A stretch of DNA of 64,000 bases from an uncultured Sulfurovum sp. (GTDB lineage Bacteria > Campylobacterota > Campylobacteria > Campylobacterales > Sulfurovaceae): contig CACVAU010000055.1 in NCBI GenBank assembly GCA_902727915.1, positions 34,597 through 98,596 of the forward strand, read 5' to 3'. Each line of letters opens with the position of its first letter. The first letter of the stretch is position 1. A program made the position numbers and the translations under genes. Shown here in pieces: positions 18,023 to 27,500 of this stretch. The notes under the pieces were generated by a model. That model was given only the letters and a program-made list of their open reading frames with translations. It did no database searches and was not told the origin of the DNA.

Positions 18023-20998
18023 TTAAGGCGTTATTATCTCCTGTGTATCAGCTAACGTCTTCAAATACTTATTAGTCACACTTCCATTAGAACTACCCAA
18101 CCAAGCAGAAACTCGTTTATTCAAATTTTCAACAAGAATATCATCGTAACCATCTCCGTTAATATCATACTCATGAATCATTAATTTTGCACTTCCACTT
18201 AATGTTTGAAGATATTGTGTATTAACTGTTTGACCAGCATTATTAATCCATGCACTCACTCTATCATTATTAGTATTATGCACAATAATGTCTGGAAATT
18301 TATCACCGTTAATATCTGTCATACCTTCTATCATTAAATCTGAAGACAAAGTTTTAATGTAATGATTACTCATATTAGCATTGGCATCACTTAACCAAGC
18401 GTTGATTCTTCCATTATCACTGTTCTTAACAATTATATCATCATAACCATCAGCATTAAAATCAATGGCTTCCATAATTTCAACCGTAGAAGACAATGTT
18501 TTTAGATACTTATTTTGTACATTTGCATTCATATCTGAAAGCCAAGCATTCACCCTTCTATTTTCACTATTTTGAACAATAATGTCATCAAAACCATCGC
18601 CATTCACATCCATAACACCTTTAAATACTTGATTGGCTGCTAATGTCTTAAGATACTTGGTTGTCACAGTAGTATTCATACTTCCTAATAAAGCATTCAC
18701 TCTGGAATTATTGATATTTTTAATCAAAATATCATCATAACCATCACCATTAACATCTGCCATATCTATAACCATTTGTTCTTCAGATAAACGTTTTAGA
18801 TAAACATTCTCAACCATTCCACTGGCACTTCCTTTTAATATTGCTAAAGCATGAGTATTACTGTTATACACCAGTAAGTCTAAATAACCATCACCATTAA
18901 TATCTCCTTGTTTTACAATTTCACGTTCAGCACTTAAAGTCTTTAGAAATTGGCTTGAAACCTCTTCATTACTTAAACCAAACCATCCATTGAGACGAAA
19001 GTTATCTTCATTTTTAATCAAAATATCTGAATATCCATCACCATTTAAATCATGTTTTATCTTGGATTTAACACCTTTTTTAGATTCAAGCATCTTGTGG
19101 ATGTTCAGTCGTCCTCCTGTTGCTACCACATCTTCTAAAGCAGGGATAATATCAACGGTATTTAAAACAGTGCTTTTAAGTTCACTACTATTTAAGTCTG
19201 GATGTGCTGCTGCCAATAAAGCTACTGCACCTGCTACATATGGTGCTGCCATTGATGTTCCCTGGAATGATTGATAACTATTTGAAACCATTTTTTCACC
19301 TGAAGAAATAGTAAGTTCATCAATATTATATCCACCATAAACAATACCATCATCACTCTGACGTAATAAAGCCATGTTAAAATTATTGACAAAATATTTT
19401 GCTGGTAATTCCACAGATATCTTTGTCCAATCTTCATAAAGCCCTGTTGCTCTAGATGCATGTTCCCAACTATCACCACCATTATAGGATACAAATAAAT
19501 CAAAAACATCAAATTGATTCTCTGTTTCACCTTTTACACTAAAAGAAGCACACACTGTCTCATTAGATGGAACAGAAGATAAATCAATAATATTATCTTT
19601 TAACACAGCTCTTTGAATTCTATTATTGTTATAAGTATTAGCTAACGTTTCTGTTAATGAAGCATTACCAGAAGAGGAGTCATTCATATCAAGTTTAAAA
19701 TGTTCATTCGGTAAATCAACCTCTTGATTAGTTCTATCTGATGTAAATAATATCCAATTACTTAAATTATTTTCAAACCCTTCTTTATAAAATACTTCAT
19801 TCTCATTAGGAGTACATAGAGGAAACCCTTTATTAGAAATCGTACTTAAAATCTTCACACCTGGTGCAGCTAAATCAACCGTTGTTACACCATAGTTTGA
19901 AAAGTTTGCTCTTTCATCATTGGTATCTATAGCAGCTACCGAAATAATATTATCTGCATCATAAGAAGCTGGATAAGTTAAATTCACATCATTATTATAA
20001 TCTTCATTTCCAGCAGCAGCTACAAATAAAATTCCATAAGTTCCAGCTGTACTAATGGCATCTTTTACAAGTTGTGAGTACGAACCTCCACCCCATGAAT
20101 TATTTGTTAAAACAACATTCACGCCACGGTTTACTTTTAAATCTGTAAAATAATTAATACATTGAATACCATCAGATGTACTTCCTCCATCAAAACCCAA
20201 AAATCTACAAGCTGCAATAGATGCTGTCCAATTAACACCCGTAACCCCTAAGGAATTATTACCTTCTGCTCCAATTGCACCAGCAACATGGGTACCATGT
20301 CCCCCTGTATCCATTGGATCACCAATATCAAGAATTGCATTAATTCCATGCATATCATCAATATAACCATTATTATCATCATCAATACCATTACCTGCAA
20401 TCTCATTTGGATTAACCCACATATTATTAACCAAATCTTTATGTCTATAATCTACACCCGTATCAATAACCCCAACAACCACATTTTTACTACCACGATG
20501 CATCTTCCATGCCTCAGGTGCATCTATATCTGTATCAACTTGACCATGTGTTCCATCGTTATGCATTCCCCAAAGTTCAGGATATCTAGTATCATTAGGC
20601 GTAGTACTAGGATAAACCATACGGTCTACCTCAACCAATTCTGCACCATTTATTTTTTTTGCTTGATTAAGTAATTCCTCTTCTGTTAATGTATTAGACT
20701 TTAAAACCAACATATTTTTTTGCCCAACACTATTAGTACCTATTTGCTTTTGTCCGACCAAAGGAAAACTTTTCACCATCTGAATATGATCTGAGAGAAT
20801 AGCATTACTACTAACAAGATTGCTATAGGCTCCTTGTGTATTTACTCCCTCCTTAACTCTTACCATCACTTGCACCGTCTTAGTTGCATTCTTAAAACTA
20901 GTCACCATTTCCTTCTTTGGTTCACCATTGAGGGAAGCAAATGCTGATACAGATAACAGCGATAAAAGTAACGATCCTTTAAAATAACACTTTTTCAT
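18023..20998 (-). CDS. Secreted subtilase with inserted beta-sandwich and seven FG-GAP repeats (paralogue 2)
   Basis: A 991-residue paralogue with the same layout as its neighbours: signal peptide, propeptide, S8 domain, inserted domain between the AAPG strand and the Ser motif, then seven DxNGDG-type repeats. From the chosen ATG the triad is D179, H234 and S582, with N331 as oxyanion residue. The calcium-type IDDDNNGYIDD loop near 205-215 is shared by all four copies. The frame extends two codons to a TTG at 21002-21004, but AAGGAT is correctly spaced for the ATG at 20996-20998. Its promoter carries two 11-bp TGATACATTT boxes, also found before paralogue 3 and the sulfotransferase gene. Confidence 0.88.
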   Translation of the reverse strand: MKKCYFKGSLLLSLLSVSAFASLNGEPKKEMVTSFKNATKTVQVMVRVKEGVNTQGAYSNLVSSNAILSDHIQMVKSFPLVGQKQIGTNSVGQKNMLVLKSNTLTEEELLNQAKKINGAELVEVDRMVYPSTTPNDTRYPELWGMHNDGTHGQVDTDIDAPEAWKMHRGSKNVVVGVIDTGVDYRHKDLVNNMWVNPNEIAGNGIDDDNNGYIDDMHGINAILDIGDPMDTGGHGTHVAGAIGAEGNNSLGVTGVNWTASIAACRFLGFDGGSTSDGIQCINYFTDLKVNRGVNVVLTNNSWGGGSYSQLVKDAISTAGTYGILFVAAAGNEDYNNDVNLTYPASYDADNIISVAAIDTNDERANFSNYGVTTVDLAAPGVKILSTISNKGFPLCTPNENEVFYKEGFENNLSNWILFTSDRTNQEVDLPNEHFKLDMNDSSSGNASLTETLANTYNNNRIQRAVLKDNIIDLSSVPSNETVCASFSVKGETENQFDVFDLFVSYNGGDSWEHASRATGLYEDWTKISVELPAKYFVNNFNMALLRQSDDGIVYGGYNIDELTISSGEKMVSNSYQSFQGTSMAAPYVAGAVALLAAAHPDLNSSELKSTVLNTVDIIPALEDVVATGGRLNIHKMLESKKGVKSKIKHDLNGDGYSDILIKNEDNFRLNGWFGLSNEEVSSQFLKTLSAEREIVKQGDINGDGYLDLLVYNSNTHALAILKGSASGMVENVYLKRLSEEQMVIDMADVNGDGYDDILIKNINNSRVNALLGSMNTTVTTKYLKTLAANQVFKGVMDVNGDGFDDIIVQNSENRRVNAWLSDMNANVQNKYLKTLSSTVEIMEAIDFNADGYDDIIVKNSDNGRINAWLSDANANMSNHYIKTLSSDLMIEGMTDINGDKFPDIIVHNTNNDRVSAWINNAGQTVNTQYLQTLSGSAKLMIHEYDINGDGYDDILVENLNKRVSAWLGSSNGSVTNKYLKTLADTQEIITP

Positions 20999-21025
20999 TT
21001 TCAAATCCTTTATTTTGATAATTAC

Positions 21026-21058
21026 ATTATAACTATCAAATGTATCACAAATGTATCA
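21026..21058 (-). promoter_or_regulatory. Promoter with two 11-bp-phased TGATACATTT boxes (protease 2)
   Basis: On the minus strand TGATACATTT occurs at 21058-21049 and again at 21047-21038. Six bases later comes TATAAT (21031-21026). The boxes cover the -35 region. A weaker third unit (6 of 11 matches) may precede them. Seven-base cores with 4-base AT spacers at an 11-bp period are typical of PhoB/OmpR-family response-regulator sites. Leader length to the ATG is about 20-25 bases. Confidence 0.65.
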
Positions 21059-21141
21059 CAATTGCTTTGAAAGATAAACTATTATGTATAATTAATAGTA
21101 AAAAGATAAAAAAGGATATATCAAATAAGAAGAATAAAAAG

Positions 21142-21175
21142 TTTTTGATAAGTTTTTTATAAAACTTATCAAAAA
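21142..21175 (-). terminator. 15-bp perfect hairpin terminator of protease paralogue 3
   Basis: TTTTTGATAAGTTTT (21142-21156) and its exact complement (21161-21175) enclose a TTAT loop. On the minus strand the 3' arm ends in a run of A and G on one side and U-rich sequence in the stem. A smaller hairpin, TTGAAA with TTTCAA (21181-21197), precedes it. Both lie in the 214-base gap after the stop at 21213. Confidence 0.75.
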
Positions 21176-21212
21176 GAAAATTGAAAGTAAATTTCAATCC
21201 TCTTTTAGTATT

Positions 21213-24200
21213 TTAAGGTCTAAACAAGAGACTTTGACCATCACTTAATGATTTAAGATACTTATGAGTCACTGTTCCATTAGCACTTCCTAACCAAGCA
21301 CTTATACGTTCATATCCATGTTGAAGAATAATATCCTCATAACCATCTCCATTAATATCATACTTCTCAATTTTTAACTTTACATGCTTACCTAATCGCT
21401 TAAGATACTTTCTCCTAATACTTTCACCTTCATTATTAATCCATGCATCTACCTTTCTATGAGTACCTCCATAGTCTACGACAATAATATCAGGAAAACC
21501 ATCCCCATTAATATCAGATAAACCTTTTAAACCTACATCTTCTCCTAATGTATTAATATAATGATTGGTCATATTTGCATTAGCATTACTCAACCAAGCA
21601 TTCACTCTCTTATTATCATTGTTTTGTACAATAATATCATCATAACCATCATGATTGTAATCTATGGCTTCAACTATCTGTACATTTGGAGACAAAGTTT
21701 TTAAGTATTTATTTTGTACCGTTGCATTCATATCTGAAAGCCAAGCATTCACTCGTCCATTCATAGAATTTGTGACTAAAACATCATCATAACCATCACC
21801 ATTTACATCTGCAATGTCAGTAAATTCTTGCTCTTGTGACAATGTCTTAAGATACTTAGGTGTCACCATTCCACTTTGACTTCCAAGTAGTGCATTCACT
21901 CTAAAGTTCTCCATATTTTGTATCAAAATATCATCATAACCATCACCATTTAAATCGGCTGTTCCAATTACCTTTTGAAATGGTGTTATTAATCTAAGAT
22001 AAACACCTTCAGTCCCACCATTCTCACCTCCTTTTAACATTGACAATACATAATTCTCTGAATAATGCTCTGAATTTTCAACGATGACATCCTCATAACC
22101 ATCTCCATTAATATCTCCCGTAGCTACTACTTGACGAGCTAGACCTAACTCTTTTAAGTATTTACTGTTTACTTCTGCCTCTTCTGAACCAAACCATCCA
22201 CTTAAACGATCATTATCTATATTGTGTATCAAAAGATCTGAATAGCCATCACCATTAAAATCATTCGCTACCTTAAGAGTACCATTAGCTAACTTAAGCA
22301 TTTTATGTAAGTTTAGTCTTCCACCTGTTGCCACTAAACCATTTAAAGAATCTAACTTATCAACACTATTTAAAATAATCTCTTTAAGCTCAAGAGCTGT
22401 TTTATCTGGATGAGCTGATGCTAACAAGGCTATAGCTCCAGTAACATACGCACTTGCCCCTGATGTTCCACCCCTTATATCATAAGCATGACTTGGTATA
22501 GGGCTTAATGTTCCTGTAGAAATTTTAATGTCATCTATATTGTAACCAGCAAAGGCATTTTTAATGTTATTAATACGTGTAAATATCAAACTTAAATTCT
22601 GTTCAAAAAAACTTGGTGGTAACTGTGCAGAAACTTCTGTCCACTCATCATAATTACCACTAATTTCAACTAAAGATGATCCTTTAACTCCTATACTATG
22701 ATTAATATCGTTATTAAAGGTAGCAAATATACCAAAATGGTCATGAACTTCTTCTGTTTCCCCTTTCACTTTGAAAGAAACACAAACAACTTCCTCTTTT
22801 GAGACAGAAGAGAAGTCAAGAAGCCCTTCTTTTGACTGTACTGTCTGATACAGATAATTGCTATAAGTTTCATTCAAGGTATCTGCCAAAGAAGCATTAC
22901 CACTATAAGCTTCACTATCATCAATCTTCAAATGTTCACTAGGAAGATCTCCATTTTCATCATCAGTAAGAGCTGAAGAATATAACTTCCAATTACTTAA
23001 ATTATTTTCAAAATTTTCTGTAAAGAATACCTGATTATCATTAGGAATACATTGATTTGGATTACTTGCTGTTGTACTAAGAATCACTCTTCCAGGAGCT
23101 GCTAAATCAACATTCTGTACACCATAGTTTGAATAATCAGATAAATCATCATATACATTTGTTTCAGCTACAGTAATAATGGTATCAAGATCAAATGCTT
23201 CTGGATATCTTGGTGTCACATCAATGTCTTTCTTATTATTACCAGCAGATGTCACAAATAAAATACCAGCTTGTCCAGCTAATGAGATAAGATGATAACC
23301 GATTGGAGAAAATTCTGTTTCGTCTCCCCATGAATTATTGGTCACCACAATATTAATACCACGATTTACTTTTAAGTCAGTAAAATAGTTCACACACTCT
23401 GCTGCCCCTGAAAGGTAGCCATAGCCCTGATTATCTATAAATTTACAAGATGCCATTGAAGTATTCCAATTCACACCTACAACCCCTACCGAGTTATTAC
23501 CCTCTGCACCAATAATACCTGATACATGTGTACCATGATCTTGTTTATCATCAAATGGATCACTATCATGGTTAATTGTATCAATTCCATAAACATCATC
23601 AACATAACCATTATTATCATCATCTATACCATTACCTGCAATCTCATTAGGGTTAACCCAGACATTATTAACCAAATCTTCATGTCGGTAATCTATACCT
23701 CCATCCGTAATTCCAACAACCACATTTTTACTACCACGATGCATCTTCCATGCTTCAGGTGCATCAATATCTGTATCAGCTACACCATAATAAGTTCCCT
23801 CATTATGTAAGCCCCATAATTTAGAAAACTCAGCATCATTTGGTAAAGAGTTTATACGGACTATTTGATCCACTTCCACACTCACCACACCTTCAATCTT
23901 CTTAGCTTCAGCTACTAACTCTTCTTCACTCAAAGTATCTGATTTTAAAACCACGATATGATTTTTTTCACTTGTTTTAATACCTAGTTTAGTTCCTACC
24001 ACAGCAAAGCTTTTAAGCATTTCTATACTAGAAGCTTTCGTAGAATTTGTTTTTACAAAGCTTTGGAAAGCTGTTGTAGCATCAATCCCTGCCTTTATCT
24101 GTACAATTACTTGTGCTTTATTAGTATTAATAAGTGATGATGCTCCACTTTTAACTTTATCAGCATAGTTAATCAATACTTGTTCTGTTGTAGCATTTGG

Positions 24201-24266
24201 CGTAGCCCAAGAAGATACACATAACAACGATACCAGTACTATACTTCTTGTATAATTACTTTTCAT
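21213..24266 (-). CDS. Secreted subtilase-FG-GAP protein with divergent catalytic motifs (paralogue 3)
   Basis: A 1017-residue paralogue with signal peptide (1-21), propeptide, S8 domain, inserted domain (about 402-590) and seven DxNGDG repeats. The triad residues are still present (D188, H244, S602; oxyanion N343), but the motifs around them have drifted. VIDTG has become ITDGG, and GTSMAAP has become GTSGASA, which loses the Met and the Pro. AAAGNE reads TSAGNN. It may have changed specificity, be slow, or be a non-proteolytic surface protein. The ATG is preceded by AAGGAT. The promoter has three phased boxes. Confidence 0.85.
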   Translation of the reverse strand: MKSNYTRSIVLVSLLCVSSWATPNATTEQVLINYADKVKSGASSLINTNKAQVIVQIKAGIDATTAFQSFVKTNSTKASSIEMLKSFAVVGTKLGIKTSEKNHIVVLKSDTLSEEELVAEAKKIEGVVSVEVDQIVRINSLPNDAEFSKLWGLHNEGTYYGVADTDIDAPEAWKMHRGSKNVVVGITDGGIDYRHEDLVNNVWVNPNEIAGNGIDDDNNGYVDDVYGIDTINHDSDPFDDKQDHGTHVSGIIGAEGNNSVGVVGVNWNTSMASCKFIDNQGYGYLSGAAECVNYFTDLKVNRGINIVVTNNSWGDETEFSPIGYHLISLAGQAGILFVTSAGNNKKDIDVTPRYPEAFDLDTIITVAETNVYDDLSDYSNYGVQNVDLAAPGRVILSTTASNPNQCIPNDNQVFFTENFENNLSNWKLYSSALTDDENGDLPSEHLKIDDSEAYSGNASLADTLNETYSNYLYQTVQSKEGLLDFSSVSKEEVVCVSFKVKGETEEVHDHFGIFATFNNDINHSIGVKGSSLVEISGNYDEWTEVSAQLPPSFFEQNLSLIFTRINNIKNAFAGYNIDDIKISTGTLSPIPSHAYDIRGGTSGASAYVTGAIALLASAHPDKTALELKEIILNSVDKLDSLNGLVATGGRLNLHKMLKLANGTLKVANDFNGDGYSDLLIHNIDNDRLSGWFGSEEAEVNSKYLKELGLARQVVATGDINGDGYEDVIVENSEHYSENYVLSMLKGGENGGTEGVYLRLITPFQKVIGTADLNGDGYDDILIQNMENFRVNALLGSQSGMVTPKYLKTLSQEQEFTDIADVNGDGYDDVLVTNSMNGRVNAWLSDMNATVQNKYLKTLSPNVQIVEAIDYNHDGYDDIIVQNNDNKRVNAWLSNANANMTNHYINTLGEDVGLKGLSDINGDGFPDIIVVDYGGTHRKVDAWINNEGESIRRKYLKRLGKHVKLKIEKYDINGDGYEDIILQHGYERISAWLGSANGTVTHKYLKSLSDGQSLLFRP

Positions 24267-24293
24267 TTTTAATCCTTTTTACATTGTAAATGA

Positions 24294-24337
24294 AGTATAT
24301 CAAGGAAATGTATCAGAAATGTATCATAAATGTATAA
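24294..24337 (-). promoter_or_regulatory. Promoter with three 11-bp-phased TGATACATTT boxes (protease 3)
   Basis: On the minus strand the units are TTATACATTT (24337-24328), TGATACATTT (24326-24317) and TGATACATTT (24315-24306). Each is 11 bases from the next. Six bases after the last comes TATACT (24299-24294) as -10 box. The box-to--10 distance equals that of the protease 2 promoter. Confidence 0.65.
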
Positions 24338-24415
24338 ATAAGTAAATAATTATATTTAATACTAAAAAACAAGATAAAGTGCTTTTAAACTGAAAATAAA
24401 ATTAAAAAGAAGTAA

Positions 24416-24492
24416 GAAGTAATGAAGAAAAAAAGATTATAAAGAAGTAATGAAGAAAAAAAGATTATAAAGAAAAAAACTTCTTCATAATC
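24416..24492 (-). terminator. Terminator of protease 4 with a perfect 28-bp tandem duplication
   Basis: A 28-base unit (24416-24443) is repeated exactly at 24444-24471. Each unit contains seven A on the plus strand, so seven U in the minus-strand transcript. GATTAT at 24463-24468 pairs with ATAATC at 24487-24492 to form the hairpin just upstream of the first U run. The duplication appears to have copied the U-rich exit of the terminator. Confidence 0.6.
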
Positions 24493-24502
24493 TCTTAATT
24501 TA

Positions 24503-27500
24503 TTAAGGAGTCAAAATATTTTGATCCCCACCTAATGTTTTAAGATACTGGTTTGTCACACTTCCATTAGAACTACCTAACCAAGCAGACACACGTTTAT
24601 TTGGGTTTACAACAATTAAATCATGATAACTATCACCATTCATATCATTTTCATCAACCATTAACACAGCACCAGTGCTTAAAGTGTTAAGATATTGAGT
24701 ACTAACTGTTACACCAGCATTATTCATCCATGCACTCACTCGATTGTTAAGACTATTTGAAACAATAACTTCTGGAAAACCATCCCCATTAATATCAGCA
24801 GTACCAGCTATTATCAACTCTGAAGACAGTGTTTTAATATACTGATTCGTCATATTAGCATTGGCATCACTTATCCAAGCATTTACTCTTCCATTATTAC
24901 TATTTTGTACAATAATATCTTCATAACCATCATTATTAAAGTCAACGCCATTCACAATTTCTACTGTATCAGACAATGTTTTTAAATATTTATTCTGTAC
25001 ATTAGCATTAGCATCTGAAATCCAAGCATTTACTCTTCTATTTGTATTATTTTTAACAATAATATCTTGATAACCATCACCATTAACATCCATAAAGCCT
25101 ACAATCTCTTGCGAATCTGATAAGGTTTTAAGGTATTTATTCGTTAACGTTCCTTGCTCACTTCCAAGTAAAGCATTAACTCTTGCATTATTTATATTCT
25201 TAATAATAATATCATCAAAACCATCACCATTCATATCAGCTATGTCAATAACACTTTGATCTGATGACAATTGTTTAAGATAAATATTTTCTACAGCACC
25301 ACTAGCACTACCTTTTAACATCGCTAATGCATTATTACTTGTATTAAGTACAAGAATATCTAAGTATCCATCTCCATTAATATCAGCTTGTGCTATTGGT
25401 TCTCTTTCAAGACTTAAGGTCTTTAAGTATTGATTTGATACTTCAGCATTTTCTGAACCAAACCAACCATTTAAACGGTAATTATTTGTATTTTCGATTA
25501 AAAGGTCTGAATATCCATCACCATTTAAGTCATTCTCTACTGAAGGAATCTCTGGCGTAGACGACCCACCAATAATAACATTATCCAATACAAAATGTGT
25601 TCCAGAACCTAAAGTTTTATTTCCTTTTGTGATAATAGACATACTTTGAGCATTACTTTGAGCCACAACTTCATCACTAACTACTAAACCAGCATTTGTA
25701 CCACCTTCTGCATGAAAAGTTACCGTATCAACATCATTGAAATTAAAATCAAATTTGGTTGCACTATAAGGACCAACCACTACAGTACGTGTATAAAGTT
25801 CAACACCATTATTATAACCTTTAAGTGTTATTTCTAAGTCATTACGCCAAGCTGCTGTAAGATACCCACTTGTAAAATTAAAAGGTTCACTTTTTGATAA
25901 GGTTACGTCATACCCATTAGCATTAAAAGCTGTATTAGGGGTAGATACCATTCCATTTTCATAACCTGTATCAGGCAAACGCGTACCACCATTTGTAATA
26001 TAAAAATCTGATGACCAAATCAATTCTTTATAATTATATGGGACTGGAATAAGGCTTCCACCTGTATCGATATCATCAAAATTAATCTCATCACCTTCAA
26101 CTGGTGGTGGCGTTTCATCATCTCCTAAAACTACATTATCCAATACAAAGTGTGTTCCAGACCCTAAAGTTTTATTTCCTTTTGTGATAATAGACATACT
26201 TTGAGTATTACTTTGAGCCACAACTTCATCACTAACTACTAAACCAGCATTTGTACCACCTTCTGCATGAAAAGTTACCGTATCAACACCATTGAAATTA
26301 AAATCAAATTTAGTAGCACTATGAGGACTAACAACTACCGTACGTGTATAAAGTTCTGTCCCATCTTTATAACCCTTAAGTGTTATTTCTAAATCATTAT
26401 TCCAAGCAGCTGTAAGATACCCACTTGTAAAATTAAAAGATTCACTGTTTGATAAAGTTACATCATTTCCACCAGCATTAAAAGCTGTATTAGGGGTAGA
26501 TACCATTCCATTTTCATAACCTGTATCAGGTAAACGCGTACCACCATTTGTAATATAAAAATCTGATGACCAAATCAATTCTTTATAATTATCTGGGACT
26601 GGAATAAGGCTTCCACCTGTATCAATATCATCAAAGTTAATCTCACCCTCTACTGGTGGTGGAGGTTCTTCTTCTGTATTTATAACTATATTATCTAATG
26701 TAAAATGTGTTCCTGAACCCAAGATTTTATTCTCATTTGTTTTAATAAGTTTGCTTACTAATCCTTCAGATTCAATCTCTTGAGCATTTTCTCTATTAAC
26801 CACTAAGCCAGCATTTGTACCACCTTCTGAATGGAAAGTTACTGTATCAACACCCTCAAAATTAAAATCAAATTTAGTAGCACTATGAGGACTAACAACT
26901 ACCGTACGTGTATAAAGTTCTGTCCCATCTTTATAACCCTTAAGTGTTACTTCTAAATCGTTATTCCAAGCAGCTGTCAAATAAGCACTTGTAAAATTAA
27001 AAACTTCATCATTTGATAAAGTTACATCATCTTCATTAGCATTAGCAGCTACATTTGGCGTAGATATTATACCTTTTGCATAACCTGAATTAGAATCATA
27101 AGCCATACCATCTACAGCCACAAAAGACTCTGACCATATAAAACCTTTATAATCAGCTGGAATTGAAACATAACTTCCACCAGTATCTATATCATCAAAG
27201 TTAATATCACCTTCAACTGGTGGTGGCGTAACTCCTCCTAACATATTATTAATATTCAAACGACCTGAAGTTGCTACCGAACCATTAAGATCCTCTAACA
27301 CATCTACAGTATTTAAAATTTGTTCTTTTAGTTCTAAAGCAGTTTTAGAAGAGTCCTGAGCAGCTAAAAGTGCTACAGCACCTGCTACATGTGGTGTTGC
27401 CATTGATGTTCCGTTAAATGATGCATAACCACCACCAATTACAGTACTTAGAATAGCACTTCCAGGTGCTGCTAAATCAACACTAACTAGACCATAACTT

